From: UMGS1889 sp964540575
Lineage (GTDB): Bacteria > Bacillota > Clostridia > Oscillospirales > Ruminococcaceae
DNA length: 64,000 bases
Reading direction: 5' to 3'
Assembly (NCBI GenBank): GCA_964540575.1
Contig: CAZINI010000005.1
Span: 1 to 64,000 of the forward strand
The notes under the pieces were generated by a model that ran no database searches, was not told the DNA's origin, and was given only the letters and a program-made list of their open reading frames with translations. Shown one piece after another: positions 1 to 8,352 of the stretch (position 1 is its first letter; each line of letters begins with the position of its first letter). Both the position numbers and the translations under genes were made by a program.

Positions 1-146
1 TTTTCTTGATTTTTTTCTTTTGGGGTATTGACTTTTTATAGCTGGTCTTTCATTGTGTTGTTTTTACAGCTTTCTTTTACATTATACTACATTGTTTTTG
101 ATATTACAAGTGTTATCGGACACTTTATTTTTGTTTATGAAACCTA

Positions 147-175
147 TTGATAATATTTGAAAGCTGTGGTATCAT
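147..175 (+). promoter_or_regulatory. SigA-type promoter
   Basis: TTGATA and TATCAT are separated by 17 nt, about 40 bp before the substrate-binding lipoprotein gene. Bases 1-146 are AT-rich and show no gene. Confidence 0.6.
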
Positions 176-214
176 ATATACAGAAGAAAATTTTGATCGC
201 ACAGGTGAATTATT

Positions 215-1834
215 GTGATTAAACATATAAAACGTATAATATGCCTAGCTGTCGTGCTGATAATGAGTACAGCTCTTTTCGGCTGCGGAGAAGATGACGG
301 TTCGGGATATATTTTCAGATACGACATTACGGGAAATCCCGCAAATCTTGACCCTCAGCTTGCTTTGGACAGTTCCTCACGGCTGGTGCTGGCGAATATC
401 TGTGAGGGGCTTCTTAAAGCGGGTGACGGCGGCAAAATAGAAAACGGTGTCATCAACGGCTATACTCTCTCCGATGACGGACTTGTCTATACATTTGACC
501 TGAAAAAGGACGTTTACTGGACGGGTGCAGGCGGCTACGAGGCAAATATGACTTCGGCGGATTTTATTTTTGCATTTAACAGAATATTCGACCCCGACAC
601 CAAATCGCCTTATGCCGACAGCTTTTCCTGTATCAAAAACGGTTCGGCAATCAGCAGGGGACTTGCTCCCGCAGATACTTTGGGGGTAGAAGCACCCGAC
701 AAATACACGCTGACTATTACCCTTGAAAAGCCAAATGCTAATTTTCTGTATCTGCTGACAACCACTGCCGCTATGCCCTGCAACGAGTATTTTTTCAAGA
801 GCACAATGGGTAAATACGGTCTTTCGGCGGAAACTACCTTTTCAAACGGCAGCTTCTATCTCAAAGAATGGAATTATGACCCCTACTGGAACAATAACTA
901 TATTATTCTAAGACGAAATCAGCTTAATTCCGAAAGAGATTATGTATATCCGTACAGTATAAATTTCTTTATAAAGTCCGATACTTCCGAATTTGAAAGC
1001 GATTATCTGGCGGGGGAAACGGATATTATCAAATCCGACGGAAAAAACAAGAAGCTTTTTGCAAACGGAAAATCCATTGAAACGCAAATATCTTCGGCGG
1101 GACTGCTGTTTAATACGGGAAATGAGATATTGGCAAACAAAAATGTGCGGAAGGCTCTTGCCGAGTCTATCGACAGAGATGCACTGCCCGAATATTCAAA
1201 CCTTACACCCGCCTTCGGTATAGTTCCGCCGCAGGTTTCGCTGCTTAACAAAAGCTATCGGGAACTGGCTTCCGAGCGTTCTCTCGGGGAATTCAATGCG
1301 AAATATGCCCTTACCGACCTGTATAACGGCTTTAACGAGCTGGATATTGCCTCTGCAGATGGCATTGCCATAATGGTGTCGGAGGATTTTTACGATCCCG
1401 AGGCACTTCGGGATATTACCGCACAGTGGAGCGAAAAGCTGCAGCTTATGTGCGGAGTGGAGATAGTTTCCGAAAATGAGTATAATACAAGGCTGGAAAC
1501 TAAGGATTATGAGATAGCTGTCATTGAAACCGTATGCGAGTATAACAGCCCCGATGCCGTGCTTGACGATTTTTCGGCAGCTAACGGAGATAGCATTTTC
1601 GGATTTGCAGGCTCTCAGCTGGATATTGCACTGAACAGATTTAAAAATTCCGCCAGCCTGACGGAAAGCGTTTCCTGCCTGACCGAAGCGGAAAAGCTTA
1701 TTATCGCCGAGCATATTTATACGCCGCTTTATTACCCGAAAAATTATCTTATATTCAACGACAAAGCCGAAGGCATCGTATATAATCCATTTTCAAATCA
1801 AATCTATTTTGATAAGGCGAAATATTTTGAATAG
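215..1834 (+). CDS. ABC transporter substrate-binding lipoprotein (oligopeptide/SBP_bac_5 type)
   Basis: An extracytoplasmic solute-binding lipoprotein of the DppA/OppA (SBP family 5) kind that would deliver peptides or similar solutes to an ABC importer. The 539-residue length is usual for the family. Residues 1-24 form a lipoprotein signal ending in a lipobox (ALFGC), so Cys24 should be lipidated. A family-type sequence follows (NPANLDPQLALD, then TSADFIFAFNRIFDP). The start is GTG at 215, with AGGTGA seven bases upstream. No permease or ATPase gene lies nearby, so it is an orphan here. It has its own promoter and a strong terminator. The substrate cannot be read from sequence. Confidence 0.85.
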   Translation: MIKHIKRIICLAVVLIMSTALFGCGEDDGSGYIFRYDITGNPANLDPQLALDSSSRLVLANICEGLLKAGDGGKIENGVINGYTLSDDGLVYTFDLKKDVYWTGAGGYEANMTSADFIFAFNRIFDPDTKSPYADSFSCIKNGSAISRGLAPADTLGVEAPDKYTLTITLEKPNANFLYLLTTTAAMPCNEYFFKSTMGKYGLSAETTFSNGSFYLKEWNYDPYWNNNYIILRRNQLNSERDYVYPYSINFFIKSDTSEFESDYLAGETDIIKSDGKNKKLFANGKSIETQISSAGLLFNTGNEILANKNVRKALAESIDRDALPEYSNLTPAFGIVPPQVSLLNKSYRELASERSLGEFNAKYALTDLYNGFNELDIASADGIAIMVSEDFYDPEALRDITAQWSEKLQLMCGVEIVSENEYNTRLETKDYEIAVIETVCEYNSPDAVLDDFSAANGDSIFGFAGSQLDIALNRFKNSASLTESVSCLTEAEKLIIAEHIYTPLYYPKNYLIFNDKAEGIVYNPFSNQIYFDKAKYFE

Positions 1835-1844
1835 AATATCTGAG

Positions 1845-1876
1845 TACCCGTCACAAAACTGTGGCGGGTATTTTTT
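1845..1876 (+). terminator. Rho-independent terminator
   Basis: TACCCGTCAC pairs with GTGGCGGGTA (one G-T pair) around a six-base loop, followed by six T. It ends the lipoprotein transcript and isolates the sporulation genes. Confidence 0.85.
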
Positions 1877-1889
1877 ATTTTGTCCGAAA

Positions 1890-1922
1890 GTGACATTTTT
1901 TTCCTTTGCGATGGTGTATAAT
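1890..1922 (+). promoter_or_regulatory. Probable spoIIG-type promoter with long spacer
   Basis: GTGACA and TATAAT are 21 nt apart just before spoIIGA. The Bacillus subtilis spoIIG promoter is a SigA promoter with an unusually long spacer that needs Spo0A~P. TGTCCGAA immediately upstream (1881) resembles an 0A box with one extra base. The regulatory reading is inference. Confidence 0.4.
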
Positions 1923-1945
1923 TATAATCAAACGGGGGGAACAAA

Positions 1946-2779
1946 ATGAAAATTTACGCCGATATTCTTATAATAACTAACATTTATATGAACTTTTTTA
2001 TGTTAAAGGCAGTAGCTTTGCTGACCCATACACCGCTGAAAAACGGCAGATGCATATTGTCCGCTGTTTTCGGCGGAGCAATTGCACTGACTATCCTTAT
2101 CCCCGAGATGAATTTTATCTGCCTGACGGCGGTGAAGCTTTTGGGTGCAGCGTCAATGATAGCTCTGGCGTTCGGGGTGCGGGACAGGCGGCTGTTTCTT
2201 CGGCTGTCGGCAGTTTTCTGGCTGGTGAGCATGATATTTTCGGGAACGGCTTATCTTTGGACTGAACTTTTCCGTCCCAAATATGCCGTTGTATGCAATG
2301 GGGTAGTGTATCTCGACTTTTCGCTGCTTACGCTGGTAACAGCGACCATTGCGGCGTATATGCTCATATCGCTGTTCAGATTTTTTATGGACAGAAGGTC
2401 CTGCGAACCGAAAAGCTTTCATGTTGTCATCTGCGGAAACGGCAATACGGCGGAGCTTGAGGGTTTGTGCGATACGGGAAATTATCTCACGGACGCATTT
2501 ACGGGAAAGCCTGTGATAGTATGCGGCAAAAAGGCGGCAGAGCGGGTCATTCCCCAAGGTGTGCGGGATTATTTCAGCGAAGGTTCGGAACACGTTAAGG
2601 GCGTAAGGCTGATACCGTTTCAGACTGTGGGAGCAAGCGGGCTTATACCTGCATTTGTTCCCGATGCAGTTTACATAAAAGAAAACGACAGCGGAAAAAT
2701 AAGGGCTGTGGAGGCACTTATCGGTGTTTCCGAAACTGGCGTGGAAGCCGCTGTTGTCAATCCCGACATATTTTTTTGA
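1946..2779 (+). CDS. spoIIGA: Sigma-E processing peptidase SpoIIGA
   Basis: A membrane aspartic protease that removes the pro-sequence of sigma-E in the mother cell after a signal from the forespore (SpoIIR). About five hydrophobic segments fill the N-terminal ~150 residues. The cytoplasmic C-terminal half carries the protease signature LCDTGNYLTD (about residues 174-183, catalytic Asp in DTGN). At 277 residues it is slightly shorter than the B. subtilis protein (~309). The start is ATG 1946 behind a GGGGGG purine run. The gene sits directly before its substrate sigE, as in other spore formers, and would be transcribed with it. Confidence 0.93.
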   Translation: MKIYADILIITNIYMNFFMLKAVALLTHTPLKNGRCILSAVFGGAIALTILIPEMNFICLTAVKLLGAASMIALAFGVRDRRLFLRLSAVFWLVSMIFSGTAYLWTELFRPKYAVVCNGVVYLDFSLLTLVTATIAAYMLISLFRFFMDRRSCEPKSFHVVICGNGNTAELEGLCDTGNYLTDAFTGKPVIVCGKKAAERVIPQGVRDYFSEGSEHVKGVRLIPFQTVGASGLIPAFVPDAVYIKENDSGKIRAVEALIGVSETGVEAAVVNPDIFF

Positions 2780-2793
2780 AAGGAAGCATTACA

Positions 2794-3525
2794 ATGAATT
2801 TGTTCAATAAAATTGTGATTTTTATTTCCAAGCTGAGGGACAGGATATTTTTCGGCAGAGAGCGAAACGACATTTTTTACATAAACGGCTCGGATATGCT
2901 GCCGCCGCCGCTGTCCAAGGAGGAGGAAGCCAAGGCGTTTGAAGAGCTTGAAACCAACGGCGATGCGGCAAGGGCAAAGCTTATCGAGCATAATCTTCGT
3001 CTTGTGGTATATATTGCCAAGAAATTTGAATCAACGGGAATAGGTATTGAAGACCTTATTTCTATCGGGACGGTCGGGCTGATAAAGGCGGTTCGGACAT
3101 TTTCACCCGATAAAAGCATAAAGCTGGCAACTTACGCATCAAGGTGCATTGAAAATGAGATACTGATGTTCCTCAGAAAATCCTCTCAATACAAAAACGA
3201 GCTATCCATTGACGAGCCGCTGAATATCGACTGGGACGGCAACGAGCTGCTTCTTTCGGATATTCTCGGGACGGACGAGGATACGGTAAACAGGGGGATA
3301 GAAGCCGAGGCGGAAAAGAGCCTTCTGCTTTCGGCGGTTGACAAGCTGCCTGCCAGAGAACGTGAAATAATGCAGATGCGTTTCGGTCTTATTGACGGAA
3401 AGGAAAAAACACAGAAAGAGGTAGCAGATATTATCGGTATCTCCCAATCCTATATTTCCCGTCTGGAAAAACGAATAATCAAAAAGCTCAGAAAGGAGCT
3501 GGACGCTTCTCTCAATTCCCAATAA
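2794..3525 (+). CDS. sigE: RNA polymerase sporulation sigma factor SigE
   Basis: Early mother-cell sigma factor of sporulation, made as an inactive precursor. The hydrophobic and basic N-terminus before the core (MNLFNKIVIFISKLRDRIF) is the pro-sequence cut by SpoIIGA. Sigma region 2 follows (NLRLVVYIAKKFE, GIEDLISIGTVGLIKA, TYASRCIENEI), then region 4 with its helix-turn-helix (EVADIIGISQSYISRLEKR). A TTG at 2776 would add six residues, but AAAGGAAG is spaced for ATG 2794, which gives 243 residues, close to the family length. The stop of spoIIGA lies 14 bases upstream, so the two are probably coupled. Confidence 0.95.
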   Translation: MNLFNKIVIFISKLRDRIFFGRERNDIFYINGSDMLPPPLSKEEEAKAFEELETNGDAARAKLIEHNLRLVVYIAKKFESTGIGIEDLISIGTVGLIKAVRTFSPDKSIKLATYASRCIENEILMFLRKSSQYKNELSIDEPLNIDWDGNELLLSDILGTDEDTVNRGIEAEAEKSLLLSAVDKLPAREREIMQMRFGLIDGKEKTQKEVADIIGISQSYISRLEKRIIKKLRKELDASLNSQ

Positions 3526-3655
3526 ATAACATTAAAATATCTGAATATAGAAAACTGCTTCTGACAATAATTTCAACAGGACAGCTTGGCTGCCTAATGC
3601 TGAATTCCAATCAAAAAGATAGGAAATCGGTATACGAAATGAGGAGCAGTTTTTT

Positions 3656-4426
3656 ATGTATTATAATAAGGTAGATATTAGCGGCGTTAACACCTCAAAG
3701 CTCACGGTGCTTAAGGAAAGTGAAAAAATGGAACTGCTAAAACAATACAAGGCGGGAGATAAGTCTGCAAGGGAAAAGCTTATCAACGGAAACCTACGAC
3801 TTGTTCTCAGCGTTATACAGCGGTTTATCGGCAGGGGAGAAAATCCCGACGATCTGTTTCAGGTGGGCTGTATCGGGCTGATGAAGGCTATCGACAATTT
3901 CAACACCGATCTTGATGTGCGGTTTTCCACTTATGCAGTTCCGATGATAAGCGGGGAGCTTCGACGCTTCCTTCGTGACAACGCACCTATCAGGGTCAGC
4001 CGTTCCCTGAGAGATACGGCATATAAGGCAATGCAGGCAAAGGAGGCGTTGACCAACAAAAATCAGCGGGAGCCTACTATTGATGAGATAGCGGAGGAGA
4101 TAGGCTGCTCCCGTTCGGACGTGGTGCTTGCTCTGGAAAGCATATCCGACCCTATCTCTCTGTATGAGCCTGTTTATTCCGATGCGGGAGATACGCTTTA
4201 CGTCCTAGATCAGCTGGGGGACAAGAACAGCGACAGCAACTGGCTTGATGAGATCTCCTTGAAGCAGGCGATAGGCAAGCTGGGAGAGCGGGAAAAAAAG
4301 ATACTCTATCTTCGGTTCTTCATCGGGAAAACACAGGTCGAGGTCGCAAATGAGATAGGTATTTCCCAAGCACAGGTGTCCCGTCTGGAAAAGTGTACGC
4401 TGGAAAAGATAAAAAGTCAGATCTGA
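3656..4426 (+). CDS. sigG: RNA polymerase sporulation sigma factor SigG
   Basis: Late forespore sigma factor. The N-terminal NKVDISGVNTSKL motif is characteristic of SigG. Region 2 (NLRLVLSVIQRFIGRGENPDDLFQVGCIGLMKAIDNF), region 3 (REPTIDEIAEEIGCS) and region 4 (EVANEIGISQAQVSRLEKCTL) are complete, and 256 residues is the family length. GAGGAG precedes ATG 3656. The 130-bp gap after sigE holds no other gene and presumably carries sigG's own forespore promoter; I could not identify a convincing SigF/SigG consensus in it. The order spoIIGA-sigE-sigG is conserved in spore formers. Confidence 0.95.
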   Translation: MYYNKVDISGVNTSKLTVLKESEKMELLKQYKAGDKSAREKLINGNLRLVLSVIQRFIGRGENPDDLFQVGCIGLMKAIDNFNTDLDVRFSTYAVPMISGELRRFLRDNAPIRVSRSLRDTAYKAMQAKEALTNKNQREPTIDEIAEEIGCSRSDVVLALESISDPISLYEPVYSDAGDTLYVLDQLGDKNSDSNWLDEISLKQAIGKLGEREKKILYLRFFIGKTQVEVANEIGISQAQVSRLEKCTLEKIKSQI

Positions 4427-4434
4427 ACAATAAC

Positions 4435-4468
4435 AAAAGGCTTCCGGAATTGCTTCCGAAAGCCTTTT
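4435..4468 (+). terminator. Bidirectional terminator between sigG and rpmB
   Basis: AAAAGGCTTCCGGAA pairs with TTCCGAAAGCCTTTT with small irregularities. A/T runs on both sides suit both converging genes. Confidence 0.8.
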
Positions 4469-4491
4469 ATATAGTGTAAGCTTTTTTCGTA

Positions 4492-4680
4492 TCAGACTGC
4501 ACGAGTTACCTTGTTGGAACGCAGGCATCTGGAGCACACATAGATATGCTTAGGAGTACCGTCAACGATAGCCTTTACACGCTTAACGTTGGGCTTCCAA
4601 GTTCTGTTGGAACGATGATGCGAGTGAGATACCTTGATACCGAAAGTTACACCCTTTCCGCAAATATCACATTTTGCCAT
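4492..4680 (-). CDS. rpmB: 50S ribosomal protein L28
   Basis: Small subunit of the large ribosomal particle. The 62-residue protein begins MAKCDICGKG and carries two CxxC pairs (CDIC near the start, CSRC near the end), so it is the zinc-binding (C+) form of L28. The SNRTWKPN and KRVKA segments are typical. The start at 4680 has AAGGAGGTG eight bases upstream; a longer frame upstream is not needed. It has its own promoter and stands alone on the - strand. In Bacillus rpmB neighbours spoVM, but here the two are 23 kb apart. Confidence 0.95.
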   Translation of the reverse strand: MAKCDICGKGVTFGIKVSHSHHRSNRTWKPNVKRVKAIVDGTPKHIYVCSRCLRSNKVTRAV

Positions 4681-4719
4681 GGGGTCGCACCTCCTTTTAT
4701 TTTTACAAATCACTATATT

Positions 4720-4748
4720 ATTCTACCATACATTTTCGACAAATGCAA
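4720..4748 (-). promoter_or_regulatory. SigA-type promoter of rpmB
   Basis: Read on the - strand, TTGCAT and TAGAAT are 17 nt apart, 40 bp before the L28 start. It diverges from the promoter at 4807. Confidence 0.7.
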
Positions 4749-4806
4749 GTCTTTTTTGAAAAAAAATAAAAAATTGCAAAAATGACAAAATATCTGAAGT
4801 TTTCTA

Positions 4807-4835
4807 TTGAAATTCAGTGTATTTTATAGTATAAT
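4807..4835 (+). promoter_or_regulatory. SigA-type promoter
   Basis: TTGAAA, 17 nt, TATAAT. It overlaps the possible TTG start at 4807, which rules out that start and supports the ATG at 4900 for the peptidase gene. Confidence 0.8.
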
Positions 4836-4899
4836 AGACATGTATATCGCAAAAGCTTCCGTTTTTGGGAGTAATTTCATCGCCGAAAGGATAGTTTTC

Positions 4900-5556
4900 A
4901 TGACTAACGCAAAAGCCGAGCTTATCGGAATTTTGATAAATGCATTTATTCTGCTGACCTGCTTTCCCGTACACGAATTTGCCCACGTCACGGTCGCAAA
5001 GCTTTTAGGTGACGACACTGCCGAACGGGAGGGACGGCTTACTCTTAATCCCTTGGTTCATCTTGATGTATGGGGAACTATCGCTATGCTGGTCATGGGC
5101 ATAGGCTGGACAAATCCCGCACCCGTAAATTCAAGCAATTTCAAGAACCGCAAGGTGGGAAATCTGCTTACCGCACTTGCAGGACCTGTGGCTAACCTCA
5201 TCTTATCCTATTTCTTTATGATACTGTACAGAGTAATGAAATATATGAGTAATGTTTCGGATAATACGGGATATACCTACTTAGGAATGATATTTGTCAG
5301 TGCTGTTACGGCAAATCTGGGGCTTGCACTTTTCAATCTCCTGCCCATACCTCCGCTGGACGGTTCACGGCTTATTTCGGCTCGTACATATTATAAATTC
5401 AGTCAAAGGGAAAATGTCATTACAGTAGTGCTTATTCTCCTGTGGCTATCGGGAATACTTACAGTGCCTGTTATGCTGTTTGAAAGTGCGGCTATCGGAC
5501 TTATGACAACTCTTTCCAATTGGGTAGAGCCGCTGATGACTTCGTTTATACATTGA
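4900..5556 (+). CDS. Site-2 protease family (peptidase M50) membrane protein
   Basis: An intramembrane zinc metalloprotease of the M50 family. The HEFAH motif (HExxH) lies in the first hydrophobic region. The second zinc-ligand region is near the C-terminus (LLPIPPLDGSR, matching the family NxxPxPPLDG). About five membrane segments fit in 218 residues. The start was set at ATG 4900 because GAAAGGA lies 9-10 bases upstream and the promoter covers the upstream alternative. It precedes scpA by 16 bases, an arrangement common in Clostridia, and is probably cotranscribed with scpAB. The substrate is unknown. Confidence 0.88.
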   Translation: MTNAKAELIGILINAFILLTCFPVHEFAHVTVAKLLGDDTAEREGRLTLNPLVHLDVWGTIAMLVMGIGWTNPAPVNSSNFKNRKVGNLLTALAGPVANLILSYFFMILYRVMKYMSNVSDNTGYTYLGMIFVSAVTANLGLALFNLLPIPPLDGSRLISARTYYKFSQRENVITVVLILLWLSGILTVPVMLFESAAIGLMTTLSNWVEPLMTSFIH

Positions 5557-5572
5557 TTTGGAGATGATTTGA

Positions 5573-6325
5573 ATAGAACAGATTACCTATAAGCTGCCCG
5601 TATTTGAAGGTCCTCTCGATCTGCTGCTTCATCTTATCGCCAAGCATAAGCTGAATATAAACGATATTCCCATTACCGAACTGCTGGAGCAATATCTCGA
5701 TTATATCAACAAAATGGCTGTTACGGATATGGAGATAGCCGGCGAATTTCTCGAAATGGCGGCAAAGCTTATCTACATTAAAACGGTTTCCCTGCTGCCC
5801 AAGCATAAGGAAGCCGAGGAGATGAAAAAAGAGCTGGAGGGCAGGCTTATCGAACTGTCCCTCTGCAAAAAGACAGCAGAGCTTATGCGGCAGAGATATA
5901 TCGGAGATTCCGTTACCGTCAGAAAGCCTATGAAGCTTGAGATAGACTGCACCTATCGGCTTGTTCACGATCCCAATGAGCTTGTGGATGCATATATTGG
6001 AATGGCTGTCAAGCGTGAAGAGGACAAGCCTGTATCTCCCAATGCTTTTACCAAGATAGTTTCAAAGAAGGTAGTATCGGTCACCTCGCAGATAATACAT
6101 ATATTAAAGAAGCTTTACGAATTCGGAAGCTGTGAGATGGCGGGGCTTTTTGATGCCATGACCGACCGTTCGGAGCGGGTCGCAGCATTTCTCGCCGTGC
6201 TGGAGCTTACAAAATCGGGACGTATTCTGTTAAACGAGGATAATTCGATGATCACCTTTAATAAGGAAAACTATCGGGAAGAAGAAATCGGAGATATTGA
6301 AGATATGGAAATTACGTCTGAGTAA
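5573..6325 (+). CDS. scpA: Segregation and condensation protein A (unusual start codon)
   Basis: Kleisin subunit of the SMC-ScpAB condensin, which bridges SMC heads for chromosome compaction and segregation. The conserved N-terminus (YKLPVFEGPLDLLLHLIAKH) is encoded from about 5585, well upstream of the first ATG in frame (5714), so a start at 5714 would remove the SMC-binding helices. In this frame TGA at 5570 is followed at once by ATA GAA CAG ATT. ATA 5573 sits nine bases after GGAG and gives 250 residues, the family length. A TTG at 5569 is one base out of frame. Either the gene uses an AUA (or AUU 5582) start, or one A has been inserted by error or mutation. The rest is intact and overlaps nothing; scpB follows 18 bases on. 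Confidence 0.85.
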   Translation: MEQITYKLPVFEGPLDLLLHLIAKHKLNINDIPITELLEQYLDYINKMAVTDMEIAGEFLEMAAKLIYIKTVSLLPKHKEAEEMKKELEGRLIELSLCKKTAELMRQRYIGDSVTVRKPMKLEIDCTYRLVHDPNELVDAYIGMAVKREEDKPVSPNAFTKIVSKKVVSVTSQIIHILKKLYEFGSCEMAGLFDAMTDRSERVAAFLAVLELTKSGRILLNEDNSMITFNKENYREEEIGDIEDMEITSE

Positions 6326-6343
6326 TTCGGAGGAAACTGCAAA

Positions 6344-6940
6344 ATGAAGCTACAAGAAAAAATCTCGGTCATAGAAGCAATTCTCTTTGCAAGCGGCGAC
6401 CCTATCGAAGCGGATAAGCTTGCAGAGGCCTCGGGAGTGACGCAAAGTGAAGCAGTTAAGCTTGTCAAGCTGCTTTCCGACAGATATGATGAAACACACA
6501 GTGCACTATGCGTTCTGAAGCTCGGCACGGCATATCAGTTGGCTGTCAAGAGAGAATATGATGAACATATCAAGGCTGCACTGGAGCAAAAACGTGCCGT
6601 CCCGCTTTCACAGGCGGCTATGGAGGTACTGACTATCATTGCATACAATCAGCCTGTTACCAAAGGATTTGTTGAGCATGTCAGGGGAATAGACAGTTCA
6701 AGCGTTGTAAATTCTCTGCTTGAGAAAAATCTGCTTGAGGAAGCGGGACGGCTTGACGTTCCCGGCAGACCTATCGCATATAAGACTACCGACGCATTTC
6801 TCAGAGCCTTTCAGCTGTCATCACTGGACGAGCTGCCTTCTCTGCCCGATGCGGACGGACAGGTCAGCTTTGATGAGATACTTATCAGCGAAACTGAAAT
6901 CCCCGATGAAGCCGAAGCTGACACGGTGCCTGACGAATGA
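6344..6940 (+). CDS. scpB: Segregation and condensation protein B
   Basis: Winged-helix (kite) partner of ScpA in the SMC condensin complex. The 198-residue protein has two winged-helix domains, with typical segments IEAILFASGDPIEADKLAE at the N-terminus and EVLTIIAYNQPVTKGFVEHVRGIDSSSVVNSLLEKNLLEEAGR in the second domain. GGAGG precedes the ATG. The stop overlaps the next gene by four bases (ATGA), so the transcript continues into the DUF2953 and gerW genes. Confidence 0.95.
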   Translation: MKLQEKISVIEAILFASGDPIEADKLAEASGVTQSEAVKLVKLLSDRYDETHSALCVLKLGTAYQLAVKREYDEHIKAALEQKRAVPLSQAAMEVLTIIAYNQPVTKGFVEHVRGIDSSSVVNSLLEKNLLEEAGRLDVPGRPIAYKTTDAFLRAFQLSSLDELPSLPDADGQVSFDEILISETEIPDEAEADTVPDE

Positions 6941-7647
6941 CGGCGTTATATATTATTTCGGCGATAGTTTTGCTTTTTGTAATTATCCTGAATATTCCCA
7001 TAAAAGCATATTTTTCATATGACGGAAAAAAATTCATTATTTCCGTAAAATATGCGTTTATAGCAATATTTCCGAGGAAATCAAAGAAAAGCAAAAAAGT
7101 TAAGCGGCATAAAAAGAAAAATACCGCCGAAAATACGGAAATGTCCGCCGCTGACGAGACCAAAGCCGAACCGTCCGAAGCCGATGCGGACGATGATATT
7201 GACGATACCTCAGAGGAGTTTTTTGACCCCGATGCTGCCGATAAAAAGAAAGAAAAGGGAAGCCTTTCCCAAAAGCTGGACGAGCTGAAAAGCTATATCC
7301 CGCTTGTGGAGAAATGCAAAACGCCTCTGTTAAAGCTTTTGAAGTCGCTGAAAATCACGGGTCTTGACCTGAACATAATAGCAGCGGACGAGGATGCCTT
7401 CAATGCGGCCATGCTTTACGGCAGCCTGAATGCTGCGGTTTACAATCTGCTTGCACTTATGAAACGGGCGTTTGTTGTCAAGGTCAAAAGCGTAAATATC
7501 GGCTGCCGTTTCAACTATCCCGAAACGGTATTCAAAATCAGCTTTGCTGCGGAGCTTACGCCTGCGAAGATTATCGCATGTGCGGCCGTTCTGCTTATAG
7601 CATACATTAAATTCAAAAACAACGATAAAAACCAAAAAGGAGAATAA
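6937..7647 (+). CDS. DUF2953 domain-containing membrane protein
   Basis: A 236-residue protein with an N-terminal membrane segment (residues ~3-21), a lysine-rich then strongly acidic linker (~45-105) and a C-terminal DUF2953-type region. That region contains GLDLNIIAADEDAFNAAMLYGSLNAAVYNLLALM and a final hydrophobic stretch. In Firmicutes it lies between scpB and gerW (ytfI-ytfJ in Bacillus), as here, which suggests a sporulation link, but no biochemical role is established. It overlaps scpB by four bases and ends three bases before gerW. Confidence 0.8.
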   Translation: MTALYIISAIVLLFVIILNIPIKAYFSYDGKKFIISVKYAFIAIFPRKSKKSKKVKRHKKKNTAENTEMSAADETKAEPSEADADDDIDDTSEEFFDPDAADKKKEKGSLSQKLDELKSYIPLVEKCKTPLLKLLKSLKITGLDLNIIAADEDAFNAAMLYGSLNAAVYNLLALMKRAFVVKVKSVNIGCRFNYPETVFKISFAAELTPAKIIACAAVLLIAYIKFKNNDKNQKGE

Positions 7648-7649
7648 TT

Positions 7650-8051
7650 ATGGATATTAAGGTAAAGGAACTTGTAAACTCGGCACTGTCAAGCATTCAG
7701 AATATGGTAGACGCAAACACTGTTACGGGAACTCCCATAACACTTGACAGCGGCGTTACTATTATCCCCGTATCAAAGGTTTCCTGCGGCTTTGCGGCAG
7801 GCGGCTCAGACCTGCCCAACAAGTCGGAAAAAGAGTGCTTCGGCGGCGGCACGGGCGGCGGCATCACCGTATCTCCGCTGGCGTTTATCTGCATATCTCC
7901 CACAGGCGAGGTACAGCTGTTACAGCTTTCAATGAATGCTTCCACGTCAAATGCTGTTATCAATATGGTTCCCGAAGTGTTCGACAAGATCTCTGCACTT
8001 TTCAAGAAGGACGAAAAGGCAGCGGAATCTGTTATCGAAGAAAGCAAATAA
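7650..8051 (+). CDS. gerW: GerW family sporulation protein (YtfJ)
   Basis: A 133-residue spore protein of the GerW/YtfJ family, needed for normal germination in Bacillus. Diagnostic features are the conserved TPITLDSGVTIIPVSKVSCGFAAGGSD-type core (about residues 28-54), the glycine run GGGTGGGITVSPLAF and the ISPTGEVQLL segment. AAAGGAG precedes the ATG. It is the last gene of the scpAB-DUF2953-gerW operon; a hairpin-rich stretch follows. Confidence 0.93.
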   Translation: MDIKVKELVNSALSSIQNMVDANTVTGTPITLDSGVTIIPVSKVSCGFAAGGSDLPNKSEKECFGGGTGGGITVSPLAFICISPTGEVQLLQLSMNASTSNAVINMVPEVFDKISALFKKDEKAAESVIEESK

Positions 8052-8078
8052 TTTTCGGTTTGCCGTCATAGAATTAAT

Positions 8079-8335
8079 TAATGTCTGCTCAACAACTGAA
8101 AAAGTGCGTAGAAGCTTTGCTTCGAAGCATTTTTTCAGTTGTTGGGTGCAAGGATTTTTGGCGATTTAGCCAAAAATCCTTGCACCTTGCCGCCCGTTAG
8201 TGGCGGCAAAAGCAGACGTCAATCAGGTAGTACGGCACAAATCTTTGATTTGTGCCGCTGAAAATCCTGTCTTACAGGATTTTCAGCCAATAACTGTCCG
8301 AAGGGCAGTTATTGAGTACGCACTAATTATCATTA
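8079..8335. repeat. Multi-hairpin palindromic element (MITE-like)
   Basis: This stretch between gerW and dacF encodes no protein but folds almost completely. GTCTGCT (8083) pairs with AGCAGAC (8211) around three hairpins: 8090-8144, 8146-8185 (a perfect 17-bp stem) and 8187-8209. Three more near-perfect hairpins with 3-nt loops follow: 8233-8257, 8258-8286 and 8288-8314. The ends are imperfect inverted copies of each other (about 19 of 25 bases). The hairpins share style, but not sequence, with the element at 29060. Confidence 0.7.
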
Positions 8336-8352
8336 ATTATGGCGGTGATGAT

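Noticed and set aside
3526..3655. SigF/SigG-type promoter before sigG
   Set aside because: GGTATACG at about 3629 resembles part of the consensus, but the second box is not convincing at the right distance.
4807..4899. Extended N-terminus of the M50 peptidase from TTG 4807
   Set aside because: TTG 4807 is the -35 box of a good promoter whose -10 lies at 4830; ATG 4900 has the ribosome site.
8200..8352. Extended N-terminus of the PBP5 protein from 8200
   Set aside because: It would translate the palindromic element and destroy the signal peptide; ATG 8353 has the SD.
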